Assembly (NCBI RefSeq): GCF_000503215.1
Contig: NZ_AYTD01000017.1
Span: 496,001-560,000 of the forward strand
DNA length: 64,000 nucleotides
Source of the DNA: Pseudomonas canadensis
Lineage (GTDB): Bacteria > Pseudomonadota > Gammaproteobacteria > Pseudomonadales > Pseudomonadaceae
Direction: 5' to 3'
Within the stretch, counting starts at the first letter, position 1, and every line of letters starts with the position of its first letter. Under the pieces are notes generated by a model. The model was not told the origin of the DNA and searched no databases. It saw only the letters and a list, made by a program, of their open reading frames with translations. A program made the translations under genes and the position numbers. Positions 27,974-36,373 of the stretch are shown here, in pieces.

Positions 27974-28537
27974 GTGCCGCACTCAATCGACCCTCCCGAT
28001 GCTTGCCAATGGCTGACCCAGAGCCTTCTGAGCCCCCTGCCCACGCCTTTGATCCTCAATTGGCTGTTTGATGAAGGGTCAATGACGCAGCGGCTGACGC
28101 GCCTGTCCAACAATGGCTTCAGCATCACGCCGCTATTTGAGGGTTGGCAGCCGCTACGCGACGACGAGTGCGCAGCCCTCGACCTGCCCCCAGCCAGCGT
28201 CGGCTGGGTACGCGAAACGTATTTGCACGGCAACGGCCAGCCCTGGCTGTTCGCGCGTTGCGTGGCCGCCCGCAGCACCTTGCAAGGTGACGGCTTGCAC
28301 ATGGACGCACTGGGCAGCCGCCCACTCGGTGAATTGCTGTTCAGCGAACACGCATTCAGCCGCCAAGCCATAGAGGTGTGCCGCTACCCACGCCAATGGC
28401 TACCCAAGGACAGCCAGATCGAGGGTCTATGGGCGCGTCGGTCGCGCTTTGACCGTGGCGCGTTGAGCGTATTGGTGGCCGAGATCTTCCTGCCAAGCGT
28501 GTGGCAAGCGGTGCATGCCCATCCGGAGAACTGCTGA
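27974..28537 (+). CDS. ubiC: Chorismate pyruvate-lyase UbiC
   Basis: The 187-residue enzyme removes pyruvate from chorismate to give 4-hydroxybenzoate, the first committed step of ubiquinone synthesis. Family features include the EGWQPL and VRETYLHGNGQPWLFAR segments and a C-terminal WARRSRF with the active-site arginine region. The start is GTG. The stop overlaps the ubiA ATG (TGATG), coupling it to the next enzyme in the pathway. Confidence 0.95.
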   Translation: MPHSIDPPDACQWLTQSLLSPLPTPLILNWLFDEGSMTQRLTRLSNNGFSITPLFEGWQPLRDDECAALDLPPASVGWVRETYLHGNGQPWLFARCVAARSTLQGDGLHMDALGSRPLGELLFSEHAFSRQAIEVCRYPRQWLPKDSQIEGLWARRSRFDRGALSVLVAEIFLPSVWQAVHAHPENC

Positions 28538-29427
28538 TGTACCAACGTCTGCTCAAGTCCCTGAACCACCTGAACCCCAGGGCCTGGGATTTCATTCAGC
28601 TGACCCGCATGGACAAGCCCATCGGCATCTACCTGCTGCTGTGGCCGACGCTGTGGGCGCTGTGGATCGCCGGCAAAGGCTCGCCCTCTTTGATCAATAT
28701 CGTGATTTTCGTTTTGGGCGTGGTGCTGACCCGCGCCGGTGGCTGCGTGATCAACGACTGGGCGGACCGCAAGGTCGACGGCCATGTAAAGCGCACCGAG
28801 CAGCGCCCGCTGGTGAGCGGCAAGATCAGTTCGAAAGAGGCGCTGGTGTTTTTCGCGGTGCTGATGGGCATCAGTTTCCTGCTGGTGCTGCTGACCAACG
28901 CCACCACCATCCTGCTGTCCCTTGGCGGCCTGGCGCTGGCGGCGAGCTACCCATTCATGAAGCGTTACACCTACTACCCACAGGTGGTGCTGGGGGCGGC
29001 GTTCTCGTGGGGCATGCCGATGGCGTTCACCGCCGAGACCGGCAGCCTGCCCGCCACCGCGTGGCTGCTGTATATCGCCAACCTGCTGTGGACGGTGGGC
29101 TACGACACTTATTATGCGATGACCGACCGCGATGACGACTTGAAGATCGGCGTGAAATCCACGGCCATTCTGTTCGGTGAAGCTGATCGCGTGATCATCC
29201 TGACCCTGCAGGGCCTTTCGCTGGCGTGCCTGCTGCTGGCGGGCGCACGGTTCGAACTGGGGGGCTGGTTCCACCTGGGCTTGCTGGCGGCGGCCGGCTG
29301 TTTTGCCTGGGAATTCTGGTACACCCGGGACAAGGATCGGATGAAGTGCTTCAAGGCGTTCCTGCACAACCACTGGGCGGGGTTGGCGATATTTATCGGG
29401 ATTGTGCTGGATTACGCGTTGCGCTGA
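28537..29427 (+). CDS. ubiA: 4-Hydroxybenzoate octaprenyltransferase UbiA
   Basis: The 296-residue integral membrane prenyltransferase attaches the polyprenyl tail to 4-hydroxybenzoate. It shows several hydrophobic segments and the two Asp-rich motifs that bind Mg-diphosphate: NDWADRKVDG (around residue 75) and DTYYAMTDRDDD (around 190-205). The start MYQRLLKSLNHLNP gives the standard family length; an upstream in-frame ATG at 28501 lies in ubiC and is not needed. It overlaps ubiC by 1 nt. Confidence 0.97.
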   Translation: MYQRLLKSLNHLNPRAWDFIQLTRMDKPIGIYLLLWPTLWALWIAGKGSPSLINIVIFVLGVVLTRAGGCVINDWADRKVDGHVKRTEQRPLVSGKISSKEALVFFAVLMGISFLLVLLTNATTILLSLGGLALAASYPFMKRYTYYPQVVLGAAFSWGMPMAFTAETGSLPATAWLLYIANLLWTVGYDTYYAMTDRDDDLKIGVKSTAILFGEADRVIILTLQGLSLACLLLAGARFELGGWFHLGLLAAAGCFAWEFWYTRDKDRMKCFKAFLHNHWAGLAIFIGIVLDYALR

Positions 29428-29510
29428 GGTTTTTGTGGCGGCCGGGCTTACGCCTTCGCGGGCAAGTCGAATCGTCGCACCGCCGCTCCCACATTTGGAA
29501 TGCGTTCCCT

Positions 29511-29538
29511 TGCAGGAGCCGGCTTGCCGGCTCCTGCA
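29511..29538. terminator. Palindromic hairpin between ubiA and the convergent secreted-repeat gene
   Basis: A perfect palindrome with a 13-bp stem, TGCAGGAGCCGGC paired with GCCGGCTCCTGCA, has a 2-nt centre. It lies in the 117-nt gap between the convergent ubiA and 29545 genes, close to the latter's stop. The sequence is a REP core (GCCGGCTTGCCGGC). A degenerate REP-like stretch (about 29434-29492) precedes it. It probably serves as a bidirectional transcript end. Confidence 0.65.
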
Positions 29539-29544
29539 GAAAGA

Positions 29545-29925
29545 TCAGGGCTTGGCGACCTTCCAAGCGCCGTCCATTTTGCCGTCACCGGTCATGTCGC
29601 CCGCCTTCTTGTCCATGATGAAGGTATAGAGCGGCTTCCCGCTGTAAGCCCATTGGCTTTTCTGATCGTCACGGGTGATGACGGTCCATTTACCCATTGG
29701 CTTATCGGTGGACTCAGCCATCAGTGGGGGCCAATTGGTGGCGCACTTGTCATTGCACATGGACTTGCCTTCGGCATCCTTGGCAAAGGTGTAAAGCGTC
29801 ATGCCCTTGTGGTCGACCAGCATCCCGTCTTTCGTCATCGCGGGTTCCGCCGCGAATGCCAGGGTCGGCAGCGCCAACGCCGCCGTTACCAGCAGGGCTT
29901 TCCAGGAAATCGTGCTGTAAGTCAT
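29545..29925 (-). CDS. Exported protein with secreted-repeat (COG4315-like) motifs
   Basis: The 126-residue precursor starts MTYSTISWKALLVTAALALP with a Sec signal peptide likely cut after AFA. The mature part has two copies of the short repeat typical of the secreted-repeat family: GMTLYTFAKDAEGKSMCNDKCATNWPP and GKPLYTFIMDKKAGDMTGD. Function is unknown; such proteins are periplasmic or surface-associated. The ATG at 29925 has AAGGAAGG upstream, so a longer reading from 30024 is rejected. It is divergent from phoB and close to its Pho box. Confidence 0.85.
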   Translation of the reverse strand: MTYSTISWKALLVTAALALPTLAFAAEPAMTKDGMLVDHKGMTLYTFAKDAEGKSMCNDKCATNWPPLMAESTDKPMGKWTVITRDDQKSQWAYSGKPLYTFIMDKKAGDMTGDGKMDGAWKVAKP

Positions 29926-30007
29926 CGGAACCTTCCTTTTGTGGTTGTCAGGATTCGGACCCAAAGCGTAGTCCAGAGAGGCGGGAATTGCCCGAGCGAC
30001 TAAATTA

Positions 30008-30025
30008 CTGTCACACGACTGCAAT
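30008..30025 (+). promoter_or_regulatory. Putative Pho box upstream of phoB
   Basis: CTGTCACACGACTGCAAT matches the Pho-box pattern CTGTCAT-N4-CTGTCAT in 11 of 14 positions, including the first six bases. It lies 56 nt before the phoB start, fitting the known autoregulation of phoBR by phosphorylated PhoB. It also lies in the divergent gap to the secreted-repeat gene. Confidence 0.7.
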
Positions 30026-30080
30026 AATTCCGTTATCTAATGCGGCGCAAGACAGTTAAATGACAAGAGGATTTTTGAGC

Positions 30081-30770
30081 ATGGTTGGCAGGAGCATTCT
30101 GATTGTTGACGACGAAGCGCCCATCCGCGAGATGATCGCCGTTGCGTTGGAAATGGCCGGCTACGACTGCCTGGAGGCGGAGAACTCCCAGCAGGCCCAT
30201 GCCATTATCGTCGACCGCAAGCCGGACCTGATCCTGCTGGACTGGATGTTGCCCGGCACCTCCGGCATCGAACTGGCCCGCCGTCTCAAGCGTGACGAGC
30301 TGACCGGGGACATCCCGATCATCATGCTCACCGCCAAGGGCGAAGAGGACAACAAGATCCAAGGCCTGGAAGTCGGCGCCGACGACTACATCACCAAGCC
30401 GTTTTCCCCACGCGAGTTGGTCGCTCGTCTGAAAGCCGTATTGCGCCGCGCCGGCCCAACCGATGGCGAGGCGCCTATCGAAGTCGGCGGCCTGCTGCTG
30501 GATCCGATCAGCCACCGCGTGACCATCGATGGCAAGCCGGCCGAGATGGGGCCGACCGAATACCGCCTGCTGCAATTCTTCATGACCCACCAGGAGCGCG
30601 CCTACACCCGCGGCCAACTGCTGGACCAGGTGTGGGGCGGCAACGTGTATGTGGAAGAGCGCACCGTGGACGTGCATATCCGTCGCCTGCGCAAAGCCTT
30701 GGGCGATGCCTACGAGAATCTGGTACAAACCGTGCGCGGCACGGGCTACCGCTTTTCAACCAAAGGCTGA
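30081..30770 (+). CDS. phoB: Phosphate regulon response regulator PhoB
   Basis: The 229-residue OmpR/PhoB-type regulator has a receiver domain with the phosphorylated Asp54 (LILLDWMLPG), the Lys in ITKPFSP, and a C-terminal winged helix (GPTEYRLLQFFM, then VDVHIRRLRKAL). When phosphate is scarce it binds Pho boxes and activates pst and other genes. I chose the ATG at 30081 (MVGRSILIVDD), the family start, over an ATG at 30060 with no ribosome-binding site. phoR follows 45 nt later. Confidence 0.97.
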   Translation: MVGRSILIVDDEAPIREMIAVALEMAGYDCLEAENSQQAHAIIVDRKPDLILLDWMLPGTSGIELARRLKRDELTGDIPIIMLTAKGEEDNKIQGLEVGADDYITKPFSPRELVARLKAVLRRAGPTDGEAPIEVGGLLLDPISHRVTIDGKPAEMGPTEYRLLQFFMTHQERAYTRGQLLDQVWGGNVYVEERTVDVHIRRLRKALGDAYENLVQTVRGTGYRFSTKG

Positions 30771-30815
30771 GCCGGTCCCTTCTTTCCTTAACAGCTGACA
30801 AGGACGCATGTTTAA

Positions 30816-32138
30816 GTGAACCAAAACTGGCATGGCACCCTGATCCGCCACATGCTTTTGCTGATCACCGGCTGCCTGTTGGTGGGTCTGGTCAGCGGTT
30901 ACTACGGCTGGAGCCTGGCAGCCGGCATCGCCTTGTACCTGGGTTGGACCCTCAAGCAACTGCTGCGCCTGCATGAATGGCTGCGCCAGCACAAACCCGA
31001 TGAAGCACCGCCCGATGGCTACGGCCTGTGGGGCGAAGTGTTCGACAGCATCTATCACTTGCAGCGCCGCGACCAACGGGTGCGCGGACGCCTGCAAGCC
31101 GTGATCGACCGGGTACAGGAATCCACCGCCGCGTTGAAAGATGCGGTGATCATGCTCGACAGCGATGGCAACCTGGAATGGTGGAACCGCGCCGCCGAGA
31201 CCCTGCTGGGCCTCAAGACGCCCCAGGACAGCGGCCAGCCCGTGACCAACCTGGTGCGCCACCCGCGCTTCAAGGAGTACTTCGAACAGGAGAACTACGA
31301 AGAAGCCCTGGAAATCCCCTCGCCCACCAATGACCGCGTGCGCATCCAGCTGTACCTGACGCGCTATGGCAACAACGAGCACCTGATGCTGGTGCGCGAC
31401 GTCACCCGCATCCACCAGCTGGAACAGATGCGCAAAGACTTCGTCGCCAACGTCTCACACGAGTTGCGCACACCGCTGACGGTGATCTGTGGCTACCTGG
31501 AGACGCTGCTGGACAACGTCGACGAGATCAACCCGCGCTGGAGCCGGGCCCTGCAGCAAATGCAGCAGCAAGGCTCACGCATGCAGACACTGCTCAACGA
31601 CCTGCTGTTGCTGGCCAAGTTGGAAGCCACCGATTACCCGTCGGATAACCACCCAGTGGCGGTGCAGAGCCTGCTACAGACCATCAAGAACGACGCCCAG
31701 GCCCTCTCCGGCCAACGCGGCCAGCAGATCACCCTGGAAGCCGACCCCGCCGTGCTGCTCAAAGGCAGCGAAGGCGAGTTGCGCAGCGCGTTTTCCAACC
31801 TGGTGTTCAACGCCGTGAAGTACACCCAGGACAAAGGCAACATCCGCATCCGCTGGTGGGCCGACGAACAGGGCGCGCACCTGAGCGTGCAGGACTCCGG
31901 CATCGGCATCGACGCCAAGCACTTGCCGCGCCTGACCGAGCGTTTCTACCGCGTCGACTCCAGCCGCAACTCCAACACTGGCGGCACCGGGCTTGGCCTG
32001 GCGATCGTCAAGCACGTGCTGCTGCGTCACCGCGCACGCCTGGAGATCAGCAGCGTGTTGGGCCATGGCAGTACGTTTACCTGCCATTTTCCGCCAGCAC
32101 AGATGACACGATCGAAGGCAATTGATCAGGACACCTGA
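30816..32138 (+). CDS. phoR: Phosphate regulon sensor kinase PhoR
   Basis: The 440-residue histidine kinase has N-terminal hydrophobic segments (about 10-50), a linker with a PAS domain (about 100-200), the phospho-accepting His215 in VSHELRTPL, and an ATPase domain with N box, DSGIGI and GGTGLGLAIVKHV. With PstSCAB and PhoU it senses phosphate and phosphorylates PhoB. It lacks a large periplasmic sensor, as is normal for PhoR. The start is GTG with AAGGA about 12 nt upstream. Confidence 0.96.
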   Translation: MNQNWHGTLIRHMLLLITGCLLVGLVSGYYGWSLAAGIALYLGWTLKQLLRLHEWLRQHKPDEAPPDGYGLWGEVFDSIYHLQRRDQRVRGRLQAVIDRVQESTAALKDAVIMLDSDGNLEWWNRAAETLLGLKTPQDSGQPVTNLVRHPRFKEYFEQENYEEALEIPSPTNDRVRIQLYLTRYGNNEHLMLVRDVTRIHQLEQMRKDFVANVSHELRTPLTVICGYLETLLDNVDEINPRWSRALQQMQQQGSRMQTLLNDLLLLAKLEATDYPSDNHPVAVQSLLQTIKNDAQALSGQRGQQITLEADPAVLLKGSEGELRSAFSNLVFNAVKYTQDKGNIRIRWWADEQGAHLSVQDSGIGIDAKHLPRLTERFYRVDSSRNSNTGGTGLGLAIVKHVLLRHRARLEISSVLGHGSTFTCHFPPAQMTRSKAIDQDT

Positions 32139-32262
32139 CGGCCCGCCCGGCAGTGGGCACTAGGCAAGCGCCCCGTCAGCCGCTACATTGGCCGACTTGC
32201 GCCTGCCTTCCAGGCCCGCCTGCCACCCCTTATTGAACACACGGAACCTGCAAAACCCCATC

Positions 32263-33603
32263 ATGGACCCTTCCCCTGGTATCACCCTCGCTACACTCTT
32301 CGCCGACTTCGGCATGATTCTTTTTGCACTGATCCTGGTACTGCTCAACGGTTTCTTCGTTGCGGCCGAATTTGCCATGGTCAAACTGCGCGCCACCCGG
32401 GTCGAGGCCATCGCCCACAAGAACGGCTGGCGCGGGCAGATCCTGCGCACCGTGCACAGCCAGCTCGACGCGTACCTGTCGGCCTGCCAGCTGGGCATCA
32501 CCCTCGCCTCCCTGGGCTTGGGCTGGGTCGGTGAGCCGGCCTTCGCGCACATCCTTGAGCCGCTGCTGGGCGCCGTGGGCGTCGAGTCGCCGGAAGTGAT
32601 CAAGGGCGTGTCGTTCTTTGCCGCCTTCTTCGTGATTTCCTACCTGCACATTGTGGTCGGTGAGCTGGCGCCCAAGTCCTGGGCGATTCGCAAACCCGAA
32701 CTGCTGTCGTTGTGGACGGCGGTGCCGCTGTACCTGTTCTACTGGGCCATGTACCCGGCGATCTACCTGCTCAACGCCAGCGCCAACGCCATCCTGCGCA
32801 TCGCCGGCCAAGGCGAACCCGGCCCGCACCACGAACACCATTACAGCCGTGAAGAACTCAAGCTTATCCTGCACTCCAGCCGTGGCCAGGACCCGAGCGA
32901 CCAAGGCATGCGCGTGCTGGCCTCCGCCGTGGAAATGGGCGAGCTGGAAGTGGTGGACTGGGCCAACTCCCGAGAAGACCTGGTCACCCTGGACTTCAAC
33001 GCCCCGCTCAAGGAAATCCTCGCGCTGTTCCGTCGCCACAAATTCAGCCGCTACCCCGTGTATGACGCGGTGCGCAACGAATTCGTGGGCCTGCTGCACA
33101 TCAAGGACCTGCTGCTGGAACTGGCGGCCCTGGACCACATCCCCGAGTCGTTCAACCTCGCCGAGCTGACCCGGCCGCTGGAGCGTGTGTCGCGGCACAT
33201 GCCGCTGTCGCAACTGCTGGAACAATTCCGCAAAGGCGGCGCGCACTTCGCCCTGGTGGAAGAAGCCGACGGCAAGATCATCGGCTACCTGACCATGGAA
33301 GACGTGCTGGAAGTGCTGGTGGGCGATATCCAGGACGAACACCGCAAGGCCGAGCGCGGCATCCTGGCCTACCAGCCGGGCAAGCTGCTGGTGCGTGGCG
33401 ACACGCCGCTGTTCAAGGTGGAGCGCCTGCTGGGCGTGGACTTGGACCACATCGAAGCCGAAACCCTGGCCGGTCTGATCTACGACACCCTCAAACGCGT
33501 GCCGGAAGAGGAAGAAGTACTGGAGGTCGAAGGCTTGCGCATCATCATCAAGAAGATGAAAGGGCCGAAGATCGTGTTGGCCAAGGTGCTGCTGCTGGAT
33601 TGA
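32263..33603 (+). CDS. CNNM/CorC-type membrane transporter with CBS domains (haemolysin-like family)
   Basis: The 446-residue protein has an N-terminal DUF21/CNNM membrane region of about four helices (about 15-200), a tandem CBS pair (about 215-345; RRHKFSRYPVYD and HFALVEEADGKIIGYLTMEDVLE) and a C-terminal CorC_HlyC domain (about 355-445). The family is linked to Mg2+/Co2+ efflux and is often mislabelled haemolysin. The start MDPSPGITL was chosen because homologues begin near the first helix; an upstream ATG at 32188 would add 25 residues. The ribosome-binding site is weak. Confidence 0.92.
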   Translation: MDPSPGITLATLFADFGMILFALILVLLNGFFVAAEFAMVKLRATRVEAIAHKNGWRGQILRTVHSQLDAYLSACQLGITLASLGLGWVGEPAFAHILEPLLGAVGVESPEVIKGVSFFAAFFVISYLHIVVGELAPKSWAIRKPELLSLWTAVPLYLFYWAMYPAIYLLNASANAILRIAGQGEPGPHHEHHYSREELKLILHSSRGQDPSDQGMRVLASAVEMGELEVVDWANSREDLVTLDFNAPLKEILALFRRHKFSRYPVYDAVRNEFVGLLHIKDLLLELAALDHIPESFNLAELTRPLERVSRHMPLSQLLEQFRKGGAHFALVEEADGKIIGYLTMEDVLEVLVGDIQDEHRKAERGILAYQPGKLLVRGDTPLFKVERLLGVDLDHIEAETLAGLIYDTLKRVPEEEEVLEVEGLRIIIKKMKGPKIVLAKVLLLD

Positions 33604-33606
33604 TCG

Positions 33607-34269
33607 TCAATTGCCCAATGCAAAATTGGGCAATGCGCCGACCGGCTGGTTGAACTCATACGGGATCGACACCAGCCCCGCCTCGGTGGCGCGCTGCACC
33701 ACAAAATGCAGATGCGGCCCGCTGCTGTTGCCGGTATTGCCCGACAACCCCAGCGGGTTTCCTACCGCCACACGCTGCCCAACCCTGACACTGACCGAGC
33801 CTTGCTTGAGGTGCAGGTACACCGCCTCACTGCCGTCGTCATGACGCACTCGCACAAAATTCCCGGACGCATCATTGCCACGCCCGACCTGCTCATTCTC
33901 GGTCTTCACCACCATTCCGCTGCGTGCCGCAATGATCGGCGTGCCTTCGGGCATGGCGATATCCATGGCGTAGCGGCTCTTACTATCGGTATGGCTGAAA
34001 GTGCCGTTGGGACCTTGGGTCAGGCGAAATGGGCCGCCACGCCAGGGCAAGGGATAGCGGTAGGCTTGTTGTGGACGATTGGGCTTGGGCACGACAAGCA
34101 TCGGTCGCTCAACCTTGCGCTCCTGGATCACGAACGCCAGGGCACCCGGTGTATACCGGTCGCTGATAAACACCAGGCCATTGGCATCGACGGATTTGTA
34201 GAGGGTCATGGCCTGGGTCGACACGGCGACCGTGGCCAGCCCACAGCACAGCAAAAAGCGCATGAGCAT
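33607..34269 (-). CDS. Periplasmic M23 (LytM-like) peptidase family protein
   Basis: The 220-residue protein has a signal peptide (MRFLLCCGLATVAVSTQA) and a C-terminal M23 domain that cleaves peptidoglycan cross-bridges in active members. The second Zn motif GPHLHF and the VYLHLKQGS motif are intact. The usual HxxxD first motif reads RYAMD, with the nearest His ten residues before the Asp, so one zinc ligand may be displaced or missing. It could therefore be a LytM-type activator instead of an enzyme. A second ATG six nt on is an equally good start. It is convergent with the CNNM gene; the two stops are 3 nt apart. Confidence 0.88.
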   Translation of the reverse strand: MLMRFLLCCGLATVAVSTQAMTLYKSVDANGLVFISDRYTPGALAFVIQERKVERPMLVVPKPNRPQQAYRYPLPWRGGPFRLTQGPNGTFSHTDSKSRYAMDIAMPEGTPIIAARSGMVVKTENEQVGRGNDASGNFVRVRHDDGSEAVYLHLKQGSVSVRVGQRVAVGNPLGLSGNTGNSSGPHLHFVVQRATEAGLVSIPYEFNQPVGALPNFALGN

Positions 34270-34324
34270 GGCGCGAACCTGCCGGGATGACTGAACGGCA
34301 GGCTAGCAAGGGATCGTTACAGTC

Positions 34325-34459
34325 TGTAGTGAGCGGGCTTGTCCCGCGCTGGGTGGCGAAGCCGCCCTAATGGGAGCCACCGCATTTTCTCAGATGATAC
34401 GCGCCGTCTGGTTTTGGGGCGGCTTCGCCACCCAGCGCGGGACAAGCCCGCTCACTACA
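34325..34459. repeat. Long perfect inverted repeat (REP/BIME-like)
   Basis: Two 43-nt arms, 34325-34367 and 34417-34459, are inverted copies with no mismatch that I can see, separated by a 49-nt loop. The core is GCGGGCTTGTCCCGC followed by GGGTGGCGAAGCCGCC. The repeat fills the gap between the response-regulator stop at 34462 and the M23 gene start. The transcript would form a very stable hairpin and likely ends the response-regulator mRNA. Confidence 0.92.
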
Positions 34460-34461
34460 AA

Positions 34462-35373
34462 TCACGCACCCGGCACAAAATGCTTCTGCGCCGTACCCCG
34501 TGCGATCAGACGGGAGATGTAATCGAGCTTCTGCGCGTCCTGGTCGATGAACCGGAAGGTCAGTTGCAGCCAATCGCTGTCAGGCTTGGGTTCGAAGGCG
34601 ACGATAGCGTGCAAGTAGCCGTTGAGACGGGCCACTTCGGCGTTGTCGCCTTGTTCCAGGTCGAGCACGGCGCTTTCCAGTACCTGGGGCAGGACTTCGC
34701 TACGACGTACTACCAGCAGCGCTTCCTTGATGCTCAGCGCCTTGATCACGCATTGCTGGGTGCCACTGGACAGGCGCAATTGACCTTGACCACGGCCACC
34801 GGCAGGGGATGCAGCTGCAGGCGCCTGAACCGGCGGGCTGTTGAGCAGGCCTCGGCTCGGTGCAGGGGCAGCCGCCGCCACAGGAGCCGACTTGAGTGCT
34901 TCGGGCTTGCCGCCGGTCAGGGCGCTGAGTGAATCGTTGCCAAAGGCCGAGTTCATTTTGGTCGGCGCGCTGGCGACCAGCGCGTCGAGCCGACCGATCT
35001 TGTGCAGGGCCTGCTTGACCTTGTTCAGCAACTGCTCGTTGGTGAACGGCTTGCTGACATAGCCCGAAACCCCGGCCTGGATGGCCTGGACCACGTTTTC
35101 CTTGTCGCCACGGCTGGTCACCATCACGAACGGCATGGCTTTGAGGTGAGGCTGCTCACGGCACCAGGTCAACAGTTCAAGGCCAGACATCTCCGGCATT
35201 TCCCAGTCGCACAGCACCAGGTCGAAGCTCTCGCGCATCAGGATGGCCTGGGCCTTTTTGCCGTTCACCGCGTCTTCAAGCTTGATCCCGGGGAAGTAGT
35301 TGCGCAGGCACTTCTTCACCAGGTCGCGGATAAACGAGGCGTCATCCACCACCAATACACTGACTTTACTCAT
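34462..35373 (-). CDS. Single-domain-type response regulator with long C-terminal extension
   Basis: The 303-residue protein has an N-terminal receiver domain with acidic pocket VVDDASF, phospho-acceptor Asp56 (LVLCDWEMPE), a Thr in MVTSRG and Lys in YVSKPF. An Ala/Pro-rich linker (about 140-200) follows, then a C-terminal domain of about 100 residues (QGQLRLSSGTQQCVIKALSIKEALLVVRR) that is not a DNA-binding helix-turn-helix and has a PilZ-like feel I cannot confirm. AGGATGAAGGG precedes the ATG. It sits next to phoU in conserved order, but no partner kinase is adjacent. Confidence 0.85.
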   Translation of the reverse strand: MSKVSVLVVDDASFIRDLVKKCLRNYFPGIKLEDAVNGKKAQAILMRESFDLVLCDWEMPEMSGLELLTWCREQPHLKAMPFVMVTSRGDKENVVQAIQAGVSGYVSKPFTNEQLLNKVKQALHKIGRLDALVASAPTKMNSAFGNDSLSALTGGKPEALKSAPVAAAAPAPSRGLLNSPPVQAPAAASPAGGRGQGQLRLSSGTQQCVIKALSIKEALLVVRRSEVLPQVLESAVLDLEQGDNAEVARLNGYLHAIVAFEPKPDSDWLQLTFRFIDQDAQKLDYISRLIARGTAQKHFVPGA

Positions 35374-35492
35374 CGACCCTTCATCCTATTAACACTTCGG
35401 CACGCAAGACGCCTGACTGATGGCATTTTGCCAAAACTCGGTGGTCACGTTGGGAATTTATCTCGCTCAACGTGTAAAAAATTCAGTGGCCA

Positions 35493-35525
35493 CAAACAAA
35501 AACGCCCGACCAAAGGCCGGGCGTT
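35493..35525 (-). terminator. Intrinsic terminator of the pst-phoU operon
   Basis: On the minus strand a GC-rich stem (AACGCCCG with its partner CGGGCGTT, one internal mismatch, 3-nt loop) is followed by UUUUUGUUU. It lies 17 nt beyond the phoU stop at 35542 and ends the leftward phosphate operon before the response-regulator gene. Confidence 0.88.
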
Positions 35526-35541
35526 AATTTCTCGGGCAACC

Positions 35542-36303
35542 TTACTTATCGTCAGTTTGGCCCGGAACATTAGGGATAAGATCGGCCGAACCTTCAACTT
35601 CGGCCTTCATGCGCTTGAGGCCCATGTGCCGTACGTCGGTGCCGCGCACCAGGTAAATCACCAGTTCCGAGATATTACGCGCGTGGTCGCCGATACGCTC
35701 CAGCGAACGCAGCACCCAGATAATGCTCAAGACCCGCGAGATAGAGCGTGGGTCTTCCATCATGTAAGTCGCCAGCTCACGCAGCGCGGTCTTGTATTCG
35801 CGGTCGATGATCTTGTCGTACTGGGCCACCGACAGTGCCAGCTCAGCATCGAAGCGAGCAAAGGCGTCGAGGGCATCGCGCACCATGTTGCGCACCTGGT
35901 CGCCGATGTGGCGCACTTCCACGTAACCGCGTGGCGCTTCGCCTTCTTCGCACAGTTGGATGGCGCGGCGGGCGATCTTGGTGGCTTCGTCGCCGATGCG
36001 CTCCAGGTCGATCACCGACTTGGAGATGCTGATGATCAAACGCAGGTCGGACGCCGCCGGCTGGCGGCGGGCCAGAATGCGCAAGCATTCTTCGTCGATG
36101 TTGCGTTCCATCTGGTTGATCTGGTCATCGATCTCACGCACTTGCTGGGCCAAGCCCGAGTCGGCCTCGATCAGCGCGGTGACGGCGTCGTTGACTTGCT
36201 TCTCCACCAGCCCGCCCATCGCCAGGAGGTGGCTGCGCACTTCCTCAAGCTCGGCGTTGAACTGCGCGGAGATGTGGTGGGTAAGGCCTTCTTTGCTAAT
36301 CAT
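35542..36303 (-). CDS. phoU: Phosphate signalling protein PhoU
   Basis: The 253-residue all-helical protein has two PhoU domains, with the metal-site motifs EIDDQINQMERNIDEECL and DHARNISELVIYLV. It links the Pst transporter to PhoR and keeps the regulon off when phosphate is plentiful. It is the last gene of pstSCAB-phoU. AAGGA lies upstream of the ATG and a terminator follows the stop. Confidence 0.97.
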   Translation of the reverse strand: MISKEGLTHHISAQFNAELEEVRSHLLAMGGLVEKQVNDAVTALIEADSGLAQQVREIDDQINQMERNIDEECLRILARRQPAASDLRLIISISKSVIDLERIGDEATKIARRAIQLCEEGEAPRGYVEVRHIGDQVRNMVRDALDAFARFDAELALSVAQYDKIIDREYKTALRELATYMMEDPRSISRVLSIIWVLRSLERIGDHARNISELVIYLVRGTDVRHMGLKRMKAEVEGSADLIPNVPGQTDDK

Positions 36304-36373
36304 GTTGGCGTCCTTGGAGCGTCCGGTAAGGTGCGGAAAACCGCAGCGTCAGTGCGAGGAAAATCCCGGCATC

